A stretch of DNA of 64,000 nucleotides from Calothrix sp. FI2-JRJ7. Its GTDB lineage: Bacteria; Cyanobacteriota; Cyanobacteriia; Cyanobacteriales; Nostocaceae. The notes under the pieces were generated by a model that did no database searches, was not told the DNA's origin, and saw nothing but the letters and a program-made list of their open reading frames with translations. Where the stretch lies: positions 119,411 to 183,410 of the forward strand of contig JAHHGX010000079.1 in the NCBI GenBank assembly GCA_019359675.1. The letters are read 5' to 3'. This document shows, one piece after another, positions 1 to 9,260 of this stretch (within the stretch, counting starts at the first letter, position 1; every line of letters begins with the position of its first letter). The translations under genes and the position numbers were made by a program.

Positions 1-2000
1 CATTTTTAATACTCAATGGTTGTGCGGGTATTGCTGTGGGGATGGCGACGAATATACCCCCGCATAATTTAAATGAAATAGTCGATGGATTGGTTGCGCT
101 CATTGATAATCCAGAATTACCCGATAGCAAACTGTTTGAATTAATACCTGGGCCCGATTTTCCAACGGGTGGGGAAATTGTTGGTGATTCCGGAATTCGC
201 GAGGCTTATACTACGGGTCGGGGTAGTATTGTTTTACGTGGAATTGCCACAATTGAAGAAATCGCAGCAACTAAAGGAACGAAGCGTAAAACAGCGATTA
301 TTGTAACTGAGTTACCTTATCAGGTAAATAAGGCGGGTTGGATTGAAAAAATTGCCGAACTTGTTAACCAAGGAAAGATAAATGGCATTTCTGATATCCG
401 TGACGAAAGTGACCGGGATGGGATGCGCGTTGTTATTGAACTTAAACGTGACATTAACCCGCAGGAAATTCTTCAAGCTTTATATCACCAAAGTGCTTTA
501 CAAAGTAACTTCGGCGCCATTTTGCTCGCTTTGGTTGACGGTCAGCCAAGGCAGTTGAGTTTACGTAATTTATTGCTTGAGTTTTTACGTTTCCGCGAGC
601 AAACCTTAGTACGTCGCTACACTTATGAATTGGGCAAGGCACAAAATCGCTCACATTTGGTAGAAGGTTTACTCAAAGCTTTGTCAAATTTGGATGAACT
701 TATTAGTATATTGCGACAGGCGCCTGATGGAAGTACGGCAAAAGTTCAAATTGCCAGTCGATTAGAATTGACCGAAGTCCAAGCTGATGCCATACTCGCT
801 ATGCCGTTAAGGCGTTTAACTGGTTTAGAACGACAAAATCTTGAGCAAGAGTTTAACGAACTTAGAGAGCAAATTACCAACCTTCAACGATTATTGGGTG
901 ACCGCAAGGAGTTACTAAAATCTCTGAAAAAAGATTTTCGATCTTTGAAGAAAAAGTTTGGTGACGAGCGTCGAACTCGTATCGCTGCTGAAGCGAAGTT
1001 TGAGCCACCAAAGGGAGCGAAGAAAAATTCCGACGACGACACAAAATCAAATCCAACTTCAAAACCCGAAGTTAAGAGCGAGGAAACAATACTCGAACTG
1101 ACTCATCGCGGTTATGTTAGACGTTCCCAACCCAACGGGAAGAAACCCAAGGGCGATAATAATTTATCTGAAAACGATTTTATTCTTCAAACGGTAGATA
1201 CTAATACCGAGAAGGAATTACTTATCATTACTAGTGGCGCCAAAGTTTATCCAATACGAGTTGGTGATATTCCAGTTTCAACCGGACGCAACAACGCTCG
1301 TGGAACTCCATTAATTACCTTACTCAGCAACACCGCTCAAGGTGCAACTGAAGCAATTATCACTCGGTTCATGCAGCCAGAGAATTCCCAAAACGATGAA
1401 ATGATTCTCTTGACTAAGCAAGGACGTATTAAACGATTATCATTGATGGAGTTTAACAACTTATCACGTCGCGGTATTACAATCACTAAACTTAAAGACG
1501 ATGATGAACTGCTATCTACACAGTTTACAAATCCAGGCGCCTCTGTTGTACTGGCTTCTTCTGGTGGGCGCCTGTTAAGATTTGCAATAAATGACGAACA
1601 GTTGGCAATAATGGGACGCACCGCAATGGGTGTACAAGCAATGCGTCTACGTTTAAACGAGACAATGGCAGGTTTCGTGAGCGTTAAAAATTCCACTAAT
1701 ATACTGCTGGTAACTCAAATGGGTTATGCGAAGCAAATTTCACTCTCGAATTTACGACTAGCTAACCGAGGTGATATTGGCACTCAGTCCTGTAAATTTA
1801 CAAGTAAAACCGATGCTTTAGCCGGAATTACAAATGCAACACCACGAGGGGAAGTAGCGCTTATCACCAACCAACAGCGATTAGTCCGTGTGGCAATTGA
1901 TACTGTTAAGCTTTCAAATCGCGATAGTACGGGTGAAAGTATCCTCCAACTAAATCGTGACGAGAAAATAATCTCAGTCGTTGAAATACCACAACCCTAA
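1..2000 (+). CDS. gyrA: Type II topoisomerase A subunit (GyrA/ParC family), 5' end outside window
   Basis: The frame is already open at base 3, so the start codon and the active-site tyrosine region lie upstream; 666 codons remain. The protein cuts and reseals DNA as the A subunit of gyrase or topoisomerase IV, partnered by GyrB/ParE. The first residues carry the family signature GMATNIPPHN, followed by the tower and coiled-coil region and, after a Lys/Asp/Ser-rich linker near 1010-1080, a C-terminal beta-pinwheel with repeated blade motifs such as RGTPLITLL and GRIKRLSL. I do not see the canonical GyrA box (Q-R-R-G-G-K-G); the equivalent place, near 1129-1155, reads QPNGKKPKG. Cyanobacteria often carry two A-subunit paralogues, so this may be the non-canonical or ParC-like copy. 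The family is certain; the paralogue is not. Confidence 0.9.
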   Translation, partial: FLILNGCAGIAVGMATNIPPHNLNEIVDGLVALIDNPELPDSKLFELIPGPDFPTGGEIVGDSGIREAYTTGRGSIVLRGIATIEEIAATKGTKRKTAIIVTELPYQVNKAGWIEKIAELVNQGKINGISDIRDESDRDGMRVVIELKRDINPQEILQALYHQSALQSNFGAILLALVDGQPRQLSLRNLLLEFLRFREQTLVRRYTYELGKAQNRSHLVEGLLKALSNLDELISILRQAPDGSTAKVQIASRLELTEVQADAILAMPLRRLTGLERQNLEQEFNELREQITNLQRLLGDRKELLKSLKKDFRSLKKKFGDERRTRIAAEAKFEPPKGAKKNSDDDTKSNPTSKPEVKSEETILELTHRGYVRRSQPNGKKPKGDNNLSENDFILQTVDTNTEKELLIITSGAKVYPIRVGDIPVSTGRNNARGTPLITLLSNTAQGATEAIITRFMQPENSQNDEMILLTKQGRIKRLSLMEFNNLSRRGITITKLKDDDELLSTQFTNPGASVVLASSGGRLLRFAINDEQLAIMGRTAMGVQAMRLRLNETMAGFVSVKNSTNILLVTQMGYAKQISLSNLRLANRGDIGTQSCKFTSKTDALAGITNATPRGEVALITNQQRLVRVAIDTVKLSNRDSTGESILQLNRDEKIISVVEIPQP

Positions 2001-2055
2001 TTGCTCCAAGGAATATTCAAAAATTAAACTAACCGAAAATTTATCAATTTGATAC

Positions 2056-2088
2056 GCATGTTGTAGTCTCTACATCATGCAATTTTTG
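2056..2088 (+). terminator. Likely terminator after the topoisomerase gene
   Basis: An 11-bp inverted repeat (GCATGTTGTAG and CTACATCATGC, one mismatch) with a 3-base loop is followed directly by AATTTTTG. It lies 56 bases after the topoisomerase stop codon and fits a factor-independent terminator. Confidence 0.55.
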
Positions 2089-2191
2089 TGTCTCGTGATA
2101 CTTAAAGCACAACAAAAATATCAGTAATTTTTATCACATTCTGTCCCAGGTATGATTTTATTAAAGGTGTGTAACAGAAAAGAAAATATTT

Positions 2192-2209
2192 GTTATATTT
2201 ATTTACATA
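2192..2209 (+). promoter_or_regulatory. HLR1-like RpaB site upstream of hli
   Basis: GTTATATT, two bases, TTTACATA matches the cyanobacterial HLR1 direct repeat (K-TTACA-W-W, two bases, K-TTACA-W-W) with one mismatch in the first half. It sits about 40 bases before the hli start. HLR1 binds the response regulator RpaB and is well known at high-light-inducible genes. Binding here is inferred from the motif and the gene identity. Confidence 0.45.
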
Positions 2210-2247
2210 AGACCTTAAGCTTTTAATTCCAGTTTGGAGTACTAATC

Positions 2248-2433
2248 ATGCAAAATACAACAGCAACCAATATTAACGCACCAGTAATGCAAGACCGTAA
2301 TGCTTGGCGCTGGGGATTTACTCCACAAGCAGAAATTTGGAATGGTCGTTTAGCAATGATCGGTTTTTTAGCAGCAGCTTTGATTGAAATTTTTTCTGGT
2401 AAAGGCTTTTTACACTTCTGGGGCATTCTTTAA
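2248..2433 (+). CDS. hli: High-light-inducible chlorophyll-binding protein (Hlip/Scp)
   Basis: A 61-residue protein of the one-helix CAB/ELIP/HLIP family. These thylakoid proteins bind chlorophyll and carotenoid, associate with photosystem II assembly intermediates, and dissipate excess energy under stress. The single membrane helix contains the family core E-I-W-N-G-R-L-A-M-I-G-F at about residues 28-39, including the Glu/Asn/Arg chlorophyll-binding set. A GGAG ribosome site lies 9 bases before the ATG. The gene stands alone, with an HLR1-like site upstream and a strong terminator downstream, which fits a short monocistronic light-stress transcript. Confidence 0.95.
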   Translation: MQNTTATNINAPVMQDRNAWRWGFTPQAEIWNGRLAMIGFLAAALIEIFSGKGFLHFWGIL

Positions 2434-2480
2434 GTTCAAATATAACTGTCTTGAATTGATACCCTGTAGATGTTATATAA

Positions 2481-2520
2481 CCTGGGAAGATAAGTGCCTA
2501 TCCTCCCAGGCTTTTTATAT
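2481..2520 (+). terminator. Terminator of hli
   Basis: A 12-bp stem with one mismatch (arms at 2481-2492 and 2499-2510, six-base loop) is followed by CTTTTTATATTTTT. This is a textbook factor-independent terminator 47 bases after the hli stop codon. Confidence 0.85.
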
Positions 2521-2599
2521 TTTTATATAATATTCTTTACAAAAATCAATTTAAATTTACATTCTTTAACTTTTTGATTAATTTTTTATATACAAATTA

Positions 2600-2641
2600 G
2601 ACATAAAAATCAAAACCTGGAAGTTAGAAAACACCCAGGTT
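2600..2641 (-). terminator. Possible terminator of sigA
   Basis: An inverted repeat AACCTGG...CCAGGTT (2614-2620 and 2635-2641) is followed, on the minus strand, by TTGATTTTTATG. It lies about 140 bases past the sigA stop codon, so it could end the sigA message. The loop is long (14 bases). Confidence 0.4.
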
Positions 2642-2779
2642 CATATTATGAAACTAATTAAGAAGTTTACTAGAAGCTTTAACTTGTCATTAGTCATGTA
2701 GCAAAGAATCTAAAGTTTAACTATACCAGATGCTTCACTACGGGACTCATGACATAAGGGGGACATTTGAAAATATCCT

Positions 2780-3952
2780 TTAACGAATATACTCTTTCAA
2801 AACGCTGTTGCGGTTAGGATGGCGCAACTTACGAAGTGCTTTAGCTTCGATTTGGCGAATTCGTTCGCGTGTGACGTTAAAGATTTGTCCAATTTCTTCT
2901 AAAGTTTTCATGCGACCGTCATCTAATCCATATCGTAAACGCAGTACATCACGTTCACGAGGGCTAAGACTATCAAGAACTTTTTCGAGGTCTTCGCGCA
3001 ATAAATTCTTAGATACTTGGTCTTCGGGTGTTTCACCATCCGATTCAATAAAGTCGCCTAATCGAGAATCTTCTTCCTTACCGATAGGAGTTTCTAACGA
3101 TATAGGTAATTGCGCTGACTTAGCAATAAACCTTAACTTCTCAATAGTCATCTCCATGCGGGTAGCAATTTCTTCCTCAGTAGGTTTGCGACCCATTTCT
3201 TGAGAAAGTAACTTCGTTGTTTTCTTTATACGCGAAATAGTTTCGTAAAGGTGGACTGGTAAACGAATAGTACGTGATTGGTCGGCAATTGCGCGTGTAA
3301 TAGCTTGACGAATCCACCATGTCGCATAAGTTGAGAATTTGTAACCTTTTTCATGGTCAAATTTCTCAGCCGCGCGAATCAAACCAAGACTTCCTTCTTG
3401 TATCAAATCTTGGAAAGACAGCCCACGATTCATATACTTCTTGGCAATTGAAACCACAAGACGCAGGTTGGACTGCACCATTTTATCTTTTGCCCGGCGC
3501 CCGATGTGCAAACGATAGCGGAATTGTGGTAATGTTAATTGCACAGCCTCAGCCCACTCGCTATCTCTGGGGTCACGGTCTAATTGCTGGGACAATTTTT
3601 CTCGAATTCTTTCCAATTCGAGCAAATCAGCAATTTTACGCGCTAATTCGATTTCTTCATCCGCACGAAGCAAACGAATTCGGCCGATTTCTTGTAAGTA
3701 AAGACGGATCGAATCTTCGGTGTAATGCTTCTTCTTGGACTGTGCCCGACGACGCGATTTAGCGGCTTTTCCAGACTTTGCGTCGTCCTCATCAGATGTC
3801 GGTTCTAGAAAATCATCGATTTCGCCATCATCGCCAAGTAGCAAGTCCTCTTCATCATCTATTAAGAGTTCCTCTAACTCGAAATCAGGCTGATTTGTGA
3901 CTACTAGATCAGGCTGAAATATATTTTCGAGTACGTTATTAGCCTGGTTCAT
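2780..3952 (-). CDS. sigA: Principal RNA polymerase sigma factor SigA (sigma-70 group 1)
   Basis: A 390-residue sigma-70 factor that directs RNA polymerase to housekeeping promoters. After an acidic N-terminus and a basic patch (residues about 20-75) come region 1.2 (YLQEIGRI), regions 2.1-2.4 ([18 protein letters not shown], then [19 protein letters not shown]), region 3, and region 4.2 with the helix-turn-helix [14 protein letters not shown] near residues 360-373. Length and the region 2.4/4.2 residues match cyanobacterial group 1 SigA rather than the shorter group 2 factors. The gene is transcribed alone on the minus strand; about 1.7 kb upstream of it shows no convincing gene and presumably holds its promoter region. 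Confidence 0.97.
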   Translation of the reverse strand: MNQANNVLENIFQPDLVVTNQPDFELEELLIDDEEDLLLGDDGEIDDFLEPTSDEDDAKSGKAAKSRRRAQSKKKHYTEDSIRLYLQEIGRIRLLRADEEIELARKIADLLELERIREKLSQQLDRDPRDSEWAEAVQLTLPQFRYRLHIGRRAKDKMVQSNLRLVVSIAKKYMNRGLSFQDLIQEGSLGLIRAAEKFDHEKGYKFSTYATWWIRQAITRAIADQSRTIRLPVHLYETISRIKKTTKLLSQEMGRKPTEEEIATRMEMTIEKLRFIAKSAQLPISLETPIGKEEDSRLGDFIESDGETPEDQVSKNLLREDLEKVLDSLSPRERDVLRLRYGLDDGRMKTLEEIGQIFNVTRERIRQIEAKALRKLRHPNRNSVLKEYIR

Positions 3953-5667
3953 GCCGCGTTCCTCATGCTCCTTGCAGAATCAATTACTCAAGACAAAATT
4001 GCAGTTGCTCGCGTGAAAGCGAGCTTTGAATATCATCCCTACAACTAGGGTAATGACTAATTTAGCTAAAAAATGTTCAGACATGTTACATATTTCATTC
4101 TAAAAAAATATGCAAACACATTTCCGAAACTTACCCTACAGCAAGAATGCTTAAAAAGGGTTTTCAATACATACCGCACGCGCTCTATTAGCTACTGCCG
4201 ATTAAATACTCATACATTGAGCCTTTCAAGAGAAGTAGCATTGAGTTTGGCATTGTTTATTAAATGAAAAACACTTTTATGTTGCTTCCGCAACATGCAG
4301 TTGCGATTGAATTACCTGTTACAGACCTTCAACCTAAATTACACCTTACAAAAAAACATCTTTACTAATGGGATGAAGATATTTTTTTGTCAAGACTTTT
4401 TAGATTGTAGCCTGTTTCACAAAAATTGCACTTATTTTGTGTAATATCCGTGAAAGAACTTAAATCAACAAAAGCCTGTTATATCAAATAGAAATTTCGA
4501 GCGGCAACCGTACACTTGAACTTTACCCAAATCTTAACTAGAACCACCAAGAAATTGTTATTACTTTCTTTTAAGAGGCACATCAAACTTTGGGACAGTT
4601 CGCACGGATTTGCCAAAACCTCAATTATTTGGTAAGCAAGCGTTCTCATAAGTGGTTTTGTTACCAAAAACTATTTCTAACAGTTTTGCATTACACAACA
4701 AGCAACATATTTTTGAATGAAATACGGGTGAAAACACATGCCAACGGTAACTACTACTCACTTCTAACTCGCTACGGGATACAGCAGAACAAATAAGGGA
4801 ACGTAACAAAAATTTTCTTGCTGGAAGCCAGAAAACTCGATACTTAGACCCTGGACAAAACATAAATGCTTTAACTAAGCATCTATACTTGAAGGCGCCT
4901 TTTCCTATAGACAAGTGATAGGGAGCAAGTTTGATGCCGCAATCACCGTTCTTTTAGATAACAAGCCAACATTCTAATCAAGTGGCTTCGCTTGAAATTA
5001 AGACAACCAGCAGCAAAAATTCTGCGGGCGTACAGTAAGAATTAGCTATACGTCGCTAATTAATTTAACTCTAGCTTATTTAATTTTAATCGCACGAGGA
5101 CGTGCTACTGAAATGTCAACCCTGTGAGACTTGACAAACTGTTCTTATTGTATACAAGGTATTTTAATCAATTCAAAACGAGTTTGACACTCAGGACTAA
5201 CAATATTAACCCACTTGATACAAAAATGCATAGTGAACCCAAAAAAATACTCACCTCACACACCTCATACCACGCAAATTCTATCTACAGCAGCTATTCA
5301 CAGCAGTTAATGCAATACATTTTTTGCGACAGTGGCTCGTTGTATTTAATAAAACAATTGTACTCAAAAGCGCGTTTTTCCCTGTCTACTTAATACTTCC
5401 AACCGAATCACTATCTATATACTGAGATTTCCAAATTGTCAGCTTTTGATGACAATACTACTCATTGTCCTGAGTACATCTACTTTGGATTACAAAATGT
5501 AAACTTTTATGAAGATAGGTAATTAGATTAAACTAGGATATCAGATTTTGGCAAATCTGCACTATAAGTTAGTGTTATGCATAACTGTGGTGAAGACTTA
5601 TGCACAAAACTTTACAAAGTTTAGTAAAATAACCTCATAACAAAAATGAGTATTTTTTCTTATTGAC
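3953..5667. other. 1.7-kb gap between sigA and ndhD, no convincing gene
   Basis: The stretch between these divergent genes is AT-rich. The open frames in it (for example 4621-4914 on the minus strand and 5124-5393 on the plus strand) are short, biased in composition and resemble no family I know. Small hairpins are present: CACAAAA...TTTTGTG near 4420-4441, and ATTGTCA/TGACAAT at 5435-5456. It should contain the promoters of sigA and ndhD and could hold a small RNA, but I cannot point to one with support. Confidence 0.5.
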
Positions 5668-7353
5668 ATGGCGGAACATTTTCCCTGGCTAACCGCGATC
5701 ATCTTCTTACCACTAGTTGCTTCGTTTGCAATTCCATTTTTACCAGATAAAGATGGCAAGCAAGTGCGGTGGTACGCTTTAGGAGTAGGCATCGCCGATT
5801 TAGTACTGATGTGCTATGCGTTTTGGAAGCACTACGATGCAACTAGCGCGAAATTTCAGCTTGCGGAGAATTATGCCTGGGTACCCCAGATAGGTCTGAA
5901 TTGGGCGGTTTCTGTAGATGGATTGTCAGTTCCGCTGGTACTGTTGGCTGGGTTTGTAACGACACTCGCTATTTTCTCTGCATGGCAGGTAGACAGGCGC
6001 CCACGTTTATTTTATGCGCTGATGCTGGTTCTATATTCGGCGCAGATAGGCGTGTTCGTAGCGCAAGACTTGCTACTGTTCTTCATCATGTGGGAAGTCG
6101 AGTTAGTTCCCGTTTACTTGCTGGTTTCGATTTGGGGTGGACAAAGACGTCGCTATGCAGCAACAAAATTTATATTATATACAGCGGCAGCATCTATATT
6201 TATTCTTGTAGCGGCTCTTGGAATGGGGCTTTACGGTGGTGGCGATTTAACTTTCGATATTGCTGCACTCGCTTTAAAAGATTATCCAATTGGTTTAGAA
6301 CTTTTTTTGTATGCTGGGTTACTGATTGCATTTGGCGTCAAGCTAGCAATTTTCCCGTTACATACTTGGCTACCTGATGCTCACGGTGAAGCTTCTGCTC
6401 CTGTATCAATGATTTTGGCAGGTGTACTCCTCAAAATGGGTGGATACGGGTTGATTCGCATCAATATGGAGCTTCTTGGTGATGCTCATATATATTTCGC
6501 TCCAGTTTTAGCAATACTGGGTGTTATCAATATTATCTACGGCGCCTTAAATTCGTTGGCTCAAAAGAACATGAAGCGTCGGTTGGCGTATTCATCAGTA
6601 TCCCACATGGGTTTTGTGTTACTAGGTATCGCCTCGTTTACTGACCTGGGGATCAATGGCGCCATGCTGCAAATGATTTCTCACGGTTTGATAGCAGCAG
6701 TACTGTTCTTTTTAGCTGGTGTAACTTACGACCGAACCCACACAATGGCAATGGAAGAAATGGGTGGTGTTGGGCAGGTAATGCCAAAAGTATTTGCCCT
6801 GTTTACAATTGGCGCAATGGCTTCGTTAGCGTTACCTGGAATGAGTGGATTTGCTAGCGAACTCGCGGTGTTTGTCGGTCTGACAAGCAGTGACATTTAC
6901 AGTTCAACGTTCTGTACAGTAACCGTTTTTCTAGCTGCTGTTGGCGTAATTCTTACCCCAATTTACCTATTATCGTTACTCAAACAGGTATTTTATGGTA
7001 ACGGTGCCGTACTCCAATGCGAAATAGGAAGCAGTGGTTTACAAGCTTTAGAAACAGAAGATGTAGTTTGTTTTGGTACCGACTGCGTTCTTCCTACCAA
7101 ATCAGTTTACCGCGATGCTAGCGCCCGCGAAGTATTTATTGCTGCTAGCTTCCTAGTGCTAATTATCGGTATCGGTTTGTATCCTAGATTTACGATGAAA
7201 ATGTACGATGCAAAGACTGTTGCAATTAATACTCAAATACGCTCTTCTTATACGCAAATAGCAAACAGCAATCCTGGTATCTATGCTCAAGGGTTATTAG
7301 CTCCTACAATCTCAGAAACAGAAACTGCAACTGTTTTAGGAACTTTTAAATAG
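5668..7353 (+). CDS. ndhD: NAD(P)H-quinone oxidoreductase subunit 4 (NdhD/NuoM family)
   Basis: A 561-residue polytopic thylakoid membrane protein, one of the antiporter-like proton-pumping subunits of the cyanobacterial NDH-1 complex used in respiration and cyclic electron flow. The family core is clear: the [18 protein letters not shown] helix (residues about 141-158, with the key Glu), the lysine/histidine channel region [18 protein letters not shown], and the [15 protein letters not shown] helix. Near residues 451-485 a hydrophilic loop contains three cysteines ([11 protein letters not shown]); I recall similar loops in related cyanobacterial NdhD proteins. The preferred start is the ATG at 5668; the ATG slightly upstream meets a stop within seven codons. 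No ndhF lies next to it, unlike the common ndhF-ndhD1 pair, so the paralogue number is open. Confidence 0.95.
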   Translation: MAEHFPWLTAIIFLPLVASFAIPFLPDKDGKQVRWYALGVGIADLVLMCYAFWKHYDATSAKFQLAENYAWVPQIGLNWAVSVDGLSVPLVLLAGFVTTLAIFSAWQVDRRPRLFYALMLVLYSAQIGVFVAQDLLLFFIMWEVELVPVYLLVSIWGGQRRRYAATKFILYTAAASIFILVAALGMGLYGGGDLTFDIAALALKDYPIGLELFLYAGLLIAFGVKLAIFPLHTWLPDAHGEASAPVSMILAGVLLKMGGYGLIRINMELLGDAHIYFAPVLAILGVINIIYGALNSLAQKNMKRRLAYSSVSHMGFVLLGIASFTDLGINGAMLQMISHGLIAAVLFFLAGVTYDRTHTMAMEEMGGVGQVMPKVFALFTIGAMASLALPGMSGFASELAVFVGLTSSDIYSSTFCTVTVFLAAVGVILTPIYLLSLLKQVFYGNGAVLQCEIGSSGLQALETEDVVCFGTDCVLPTKSVYRDASAREVFIAASFLVLIIGIGLYPRFTMKMYDAKTVAINTQIRSSYTQIANSNPGIYAQGLLAPTISETETATVLGTFK

Positions 7354-7394
7354 ATATACCAGTTTGTGTTAACCTCTACCTCTGAATCCTTACT

Positions 7395-7428
7395 AGCAGT
7401 CGTCTGTATCTGGCGCCTGCTTTTTTTT
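7395..7428 (+). terminator. Possible terminator of ndhD
   Basis: A short inverted repeat AGCAG...CTGCT (7395-7399, 7417-7421) runs into eight T residues about 60 bases after the ndhD stop. The stem is weak, but the T-tract and position fit a terminator. Confidence 0.45.
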
Positions 7429-7433
7429 GCGTG

Positions 7434-8162
7434 TTACATTACACATGGCGCCAAACCTAAATAGCGAACACCAATGGGGGTAATTTCAAATCTACAAGGT
7501 AATATCTCAACACCCATAGCAAAAGCATTTCTCAGCAACTTACCATATACAGGGTCAGTGCTGTCACCTGGAGCAAACTCAGTACAATCTGCTCGGTTAA
7601 TAAAATAAAGCATTACCGCACGACTGTGAGGTAACAAAGCCGTTAACTCCCGCAAATGCTTTTGTCCACGTGTAGTCTCTGTATCAGGAAACAGCGCTAA
7701 CCGACCCGATGCCAAAGTTGTATTTTTGACTTCAACATAAACAGGTAACTCTATATCATTCCCCGTCAACAAAAAATCAATACGACTCTTTTTGTCAATT
7801 CCGTAAGGCACTTCACCTTTAATAAAAGTGTAATTTCCCAATTCTGCAAATAAATGCTGTGTGAGGGCAAGCTTGATAATTCTATTGGGTAAAACAGTAT
7901 TAATGCCCACCCAAGTTGGTTCATTATCGTTGACCTGTATAAGTTCCAGGGTATAAGCTAGCTTGCGTGCTTCATTATCGCTTTTCGACAGCATAACCGC
8001 ACTACCTGGTGTTGACACTCCCGTCATCGGGCCAGTATTGGGACAGTGTGCGGTGACTACTTCTCCTGAAGCAAGTTCGACATCCGCAAAAAATCGCTTG
8101 TAGCGTTTTACAAAAATTCCAGAGTATAAAGGTGGATAGCGGTATAAATAATCATCAGTCAT
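7434..8162 (-). CDS. sfsA: SfsA family protein (DNA/RNA nuclease SfsA)
   Basis: A protein of about 242 residues of the SfsA family, named after sugar fermentation stimulation in E. coli and related in fold to PD-(D/E)xK nucleases. Family motifs are evident: HCPNTGPMTG near the N-terminus, SRIDFLL, the catalytic-type VEVKNTT, and LFPDTETTRGQKHLREL. I chose the ATG at 8162 (MTDDYLYRYPPL) because an upstream in-frame TTG would place the start inside an inverted repeat at 8173-8230. It converges on ndhD with an 80-base gap. Its physiological role in cyanobacteria is not established. Confidence 0.92.
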   Translation of the reverse strand: MTDDYLYRYPPLYSGIFVKRYKRFFADVELASGEVVTAHCPNTGPMTGVSTPGSAVMLSKSDNEARKLAYTLELIQVNDNEPTWVGINTVLPNRIIKLALTQHLFAELGNYTFIKGEVPYGIDKKSRIDFLLTGNDIELPVYVEVKNTTLASGRLALFPDTETTRGQKHLRELTALLPHSRAVMLYFINRADCTEFAPGDSTDPVYGKLLRNAFAMGVEILPCRFEITPIGVRYLGLAPCVM

Positions 8163-8172
8163 TGGATTATAG

Positions 8173-8230
8173 TAGGAGCGGGTTAACAAATACGCTCAAA
8201 CTGAATTCAACATCATCGTAAACCCGCCCT
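8173..8230. repeat. Intergenic hairpin, GGGGCGGGTT family, copy 1
   Basis: Arms GGAGCGGGTT (8175-8184) and AACCCGCCC (8221-8229) flank about 36 bases. The same arms recur at 12776-12830, 22315-22370 and 29679-29748. Here the element sits between the divergent sfsA and AIM24-like genes, within both 5' regions. Confidence 0.75.
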
Positions 8231-8241
8231 TATAACAACGT

Positions 8242-8982
8242 ATGTTACATTCTGTAAAAATTTTAGAACCAACCGATTTGTGGTATCTACAAAACAATAT
8301 CAACAAAGAAACAAACAAATATTATCATCCCACCAAAAATATTCCTTTTGTTCAGCAATTAGAAATAAAACTTGAAAATTCGGGTGTAGTGGTTCAAAAA
8401 GGCACCATGCACAGTTGTTTTGGTAAATTGAGCTACGGAGTTTACAAAACCGATAATCGCCTTAAAGATGTTTGGGTATCATTAATGACCGAGGTTGATT
8501 ATAATGCGCCCGTTTATCGTGGTACAGGCATAATCAAGCTTGAGCCAAAACAAAAAGGTTATTTTTTAGACTACACTGCAATTGATATTACAGACCATGA
8601 GCAATGGGAATTCGATGATGGTATATTCCAATTTTGCTCTGAGAATGTGGTACTAGGCGCCAAAAAGTTAAATTGGCGGCAAATGGCAGGTTCAGCAGAT
8701 GGTAGATGGAGAATTGCAGTTAAGGCATTACCAGGACAAAATGCGAAAGTTGTTACAGGAACTAAGGCACCAGCAAAAGTAATAGAGCTTAGAAAAGACG
8801 AAGTTTTAATCGCTGATTATGATATGGTTAAGGGCTTCACAAATGGAATTAAGGAAGAGTACTCCAAGTTAGGATACTTTGGCAAAGGCGGTGGTGAAGG
8901 TTATGTGTGGACTTACACTGCAAGTAACCATTCAGGGGGGCGCCTATTAGTATCCGAAACGGATAGAATGGGTATTAGTTGA
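8242..8982 (+). CDS. AIM24-like (DUF124 fold) protein
   Basis: A 246-residue soluble protein of unknown cellular role. The pattern of beta-strand segments resembles AIM24/DUF124 proteins: an opening strand (LEIKLENSGVVVQKGTMHSC), a YRGTGIIKLEP segment near residue 93, a DDGIFQFCSENV segment near 125, and a glycine-rich C-terminal part (GGGEGYVWTYTASNHSGG). No signal peptide or membrane span is visible. The start ATG lies 12 bases beyond the upstream hairpin repeat. The family assignment is from pattern recognition and should be read as likely, not proven. Confidence 0.6.
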   Translation: MLHSVKILEPTDLWYLQNNINKETNKYYHPTKNIPFVQQLEIKLENSGVVVQKGTMHSCFGKLSYGVYKTDNRLKDVWVSLMTEVDYNAPVYRGTGIIKLEPKQKGYFLDYTAIDITDHEQWEFDDGIFQFCSENVVLGAKKLNWRQMAGSADGRWRIAVKALPGQNAKVVTGTKAPAKVIELRKDEVLIADYDMVKGFTNGIKEEYSKLGYFGKGGGEGYVWTYTASNHSGGRLLVSETDRMGIS

Positions 8983-9006
8983 AATTAACTAATTATTAAA
9001 TCTCCC

Positions 9007-9035
9007 AATCCTCTTAAAAAAGGAGGATTTATAAC
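9007..9035 (+). terminator. Weak hairpin after the AIM24-like gene
   Basis: AATCCTC (9007-9013) and GAGGATT (9023-9029) form a 7-bp stem followed by TATAACAATAATTTTA. It lies 25 bases after the stop codon. The remainder of the gap to 9260 is AT-rich with no other signal that I can support. Confidence 0.4.
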
Positions 9036-9260
9036 AATAATTTTACTCTCAACGTCTTGAGGGTTAAATAATATGTTTTTGCTAACAAGTATATTTCTTT
9101 GAGTATTATGACTTTAATATCATTTAAATTCACAAATAATACTGTTTTAGTTAGTATCTTTACACAGACTTTATTTCATTAACTAAATAAAAATTTAAAT
9201 AGAAAAAGGATAGATATTTTTCAATGGTTAACTTTAAGCGGACAAGTAAAACAAAGAAGA

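Noticed and set aside
874..1696. Minus-strand open frames inside the topoisomerase gene
   Set aside because: They are antisense shadows of a clearly coding plus-strand frame.
3319..3762. Plus-strand 147-codon frame opposite sigA
   Set aside because: Antisense to conserved sigma regions; no start signal or recognisable domain.
5225..5270. Stretch ACTCACCTCACACACC reminiscent of the Yfr1 small RNA core
   Set aside because: The invariant ACTCCTCACAC is not matched and no flanking stems or terminator are present.
4073..5393. Short open frames in the sigA-ndhD gap as genes
   Set aside because: They lack ribosome sites, have unusual composition and resemble no family.
5901..6377. Long alternative frame (158 codons) inside ndhD
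   Set aside because: It overlaps the conserved NdhD core in another frame and has no family resemblance.
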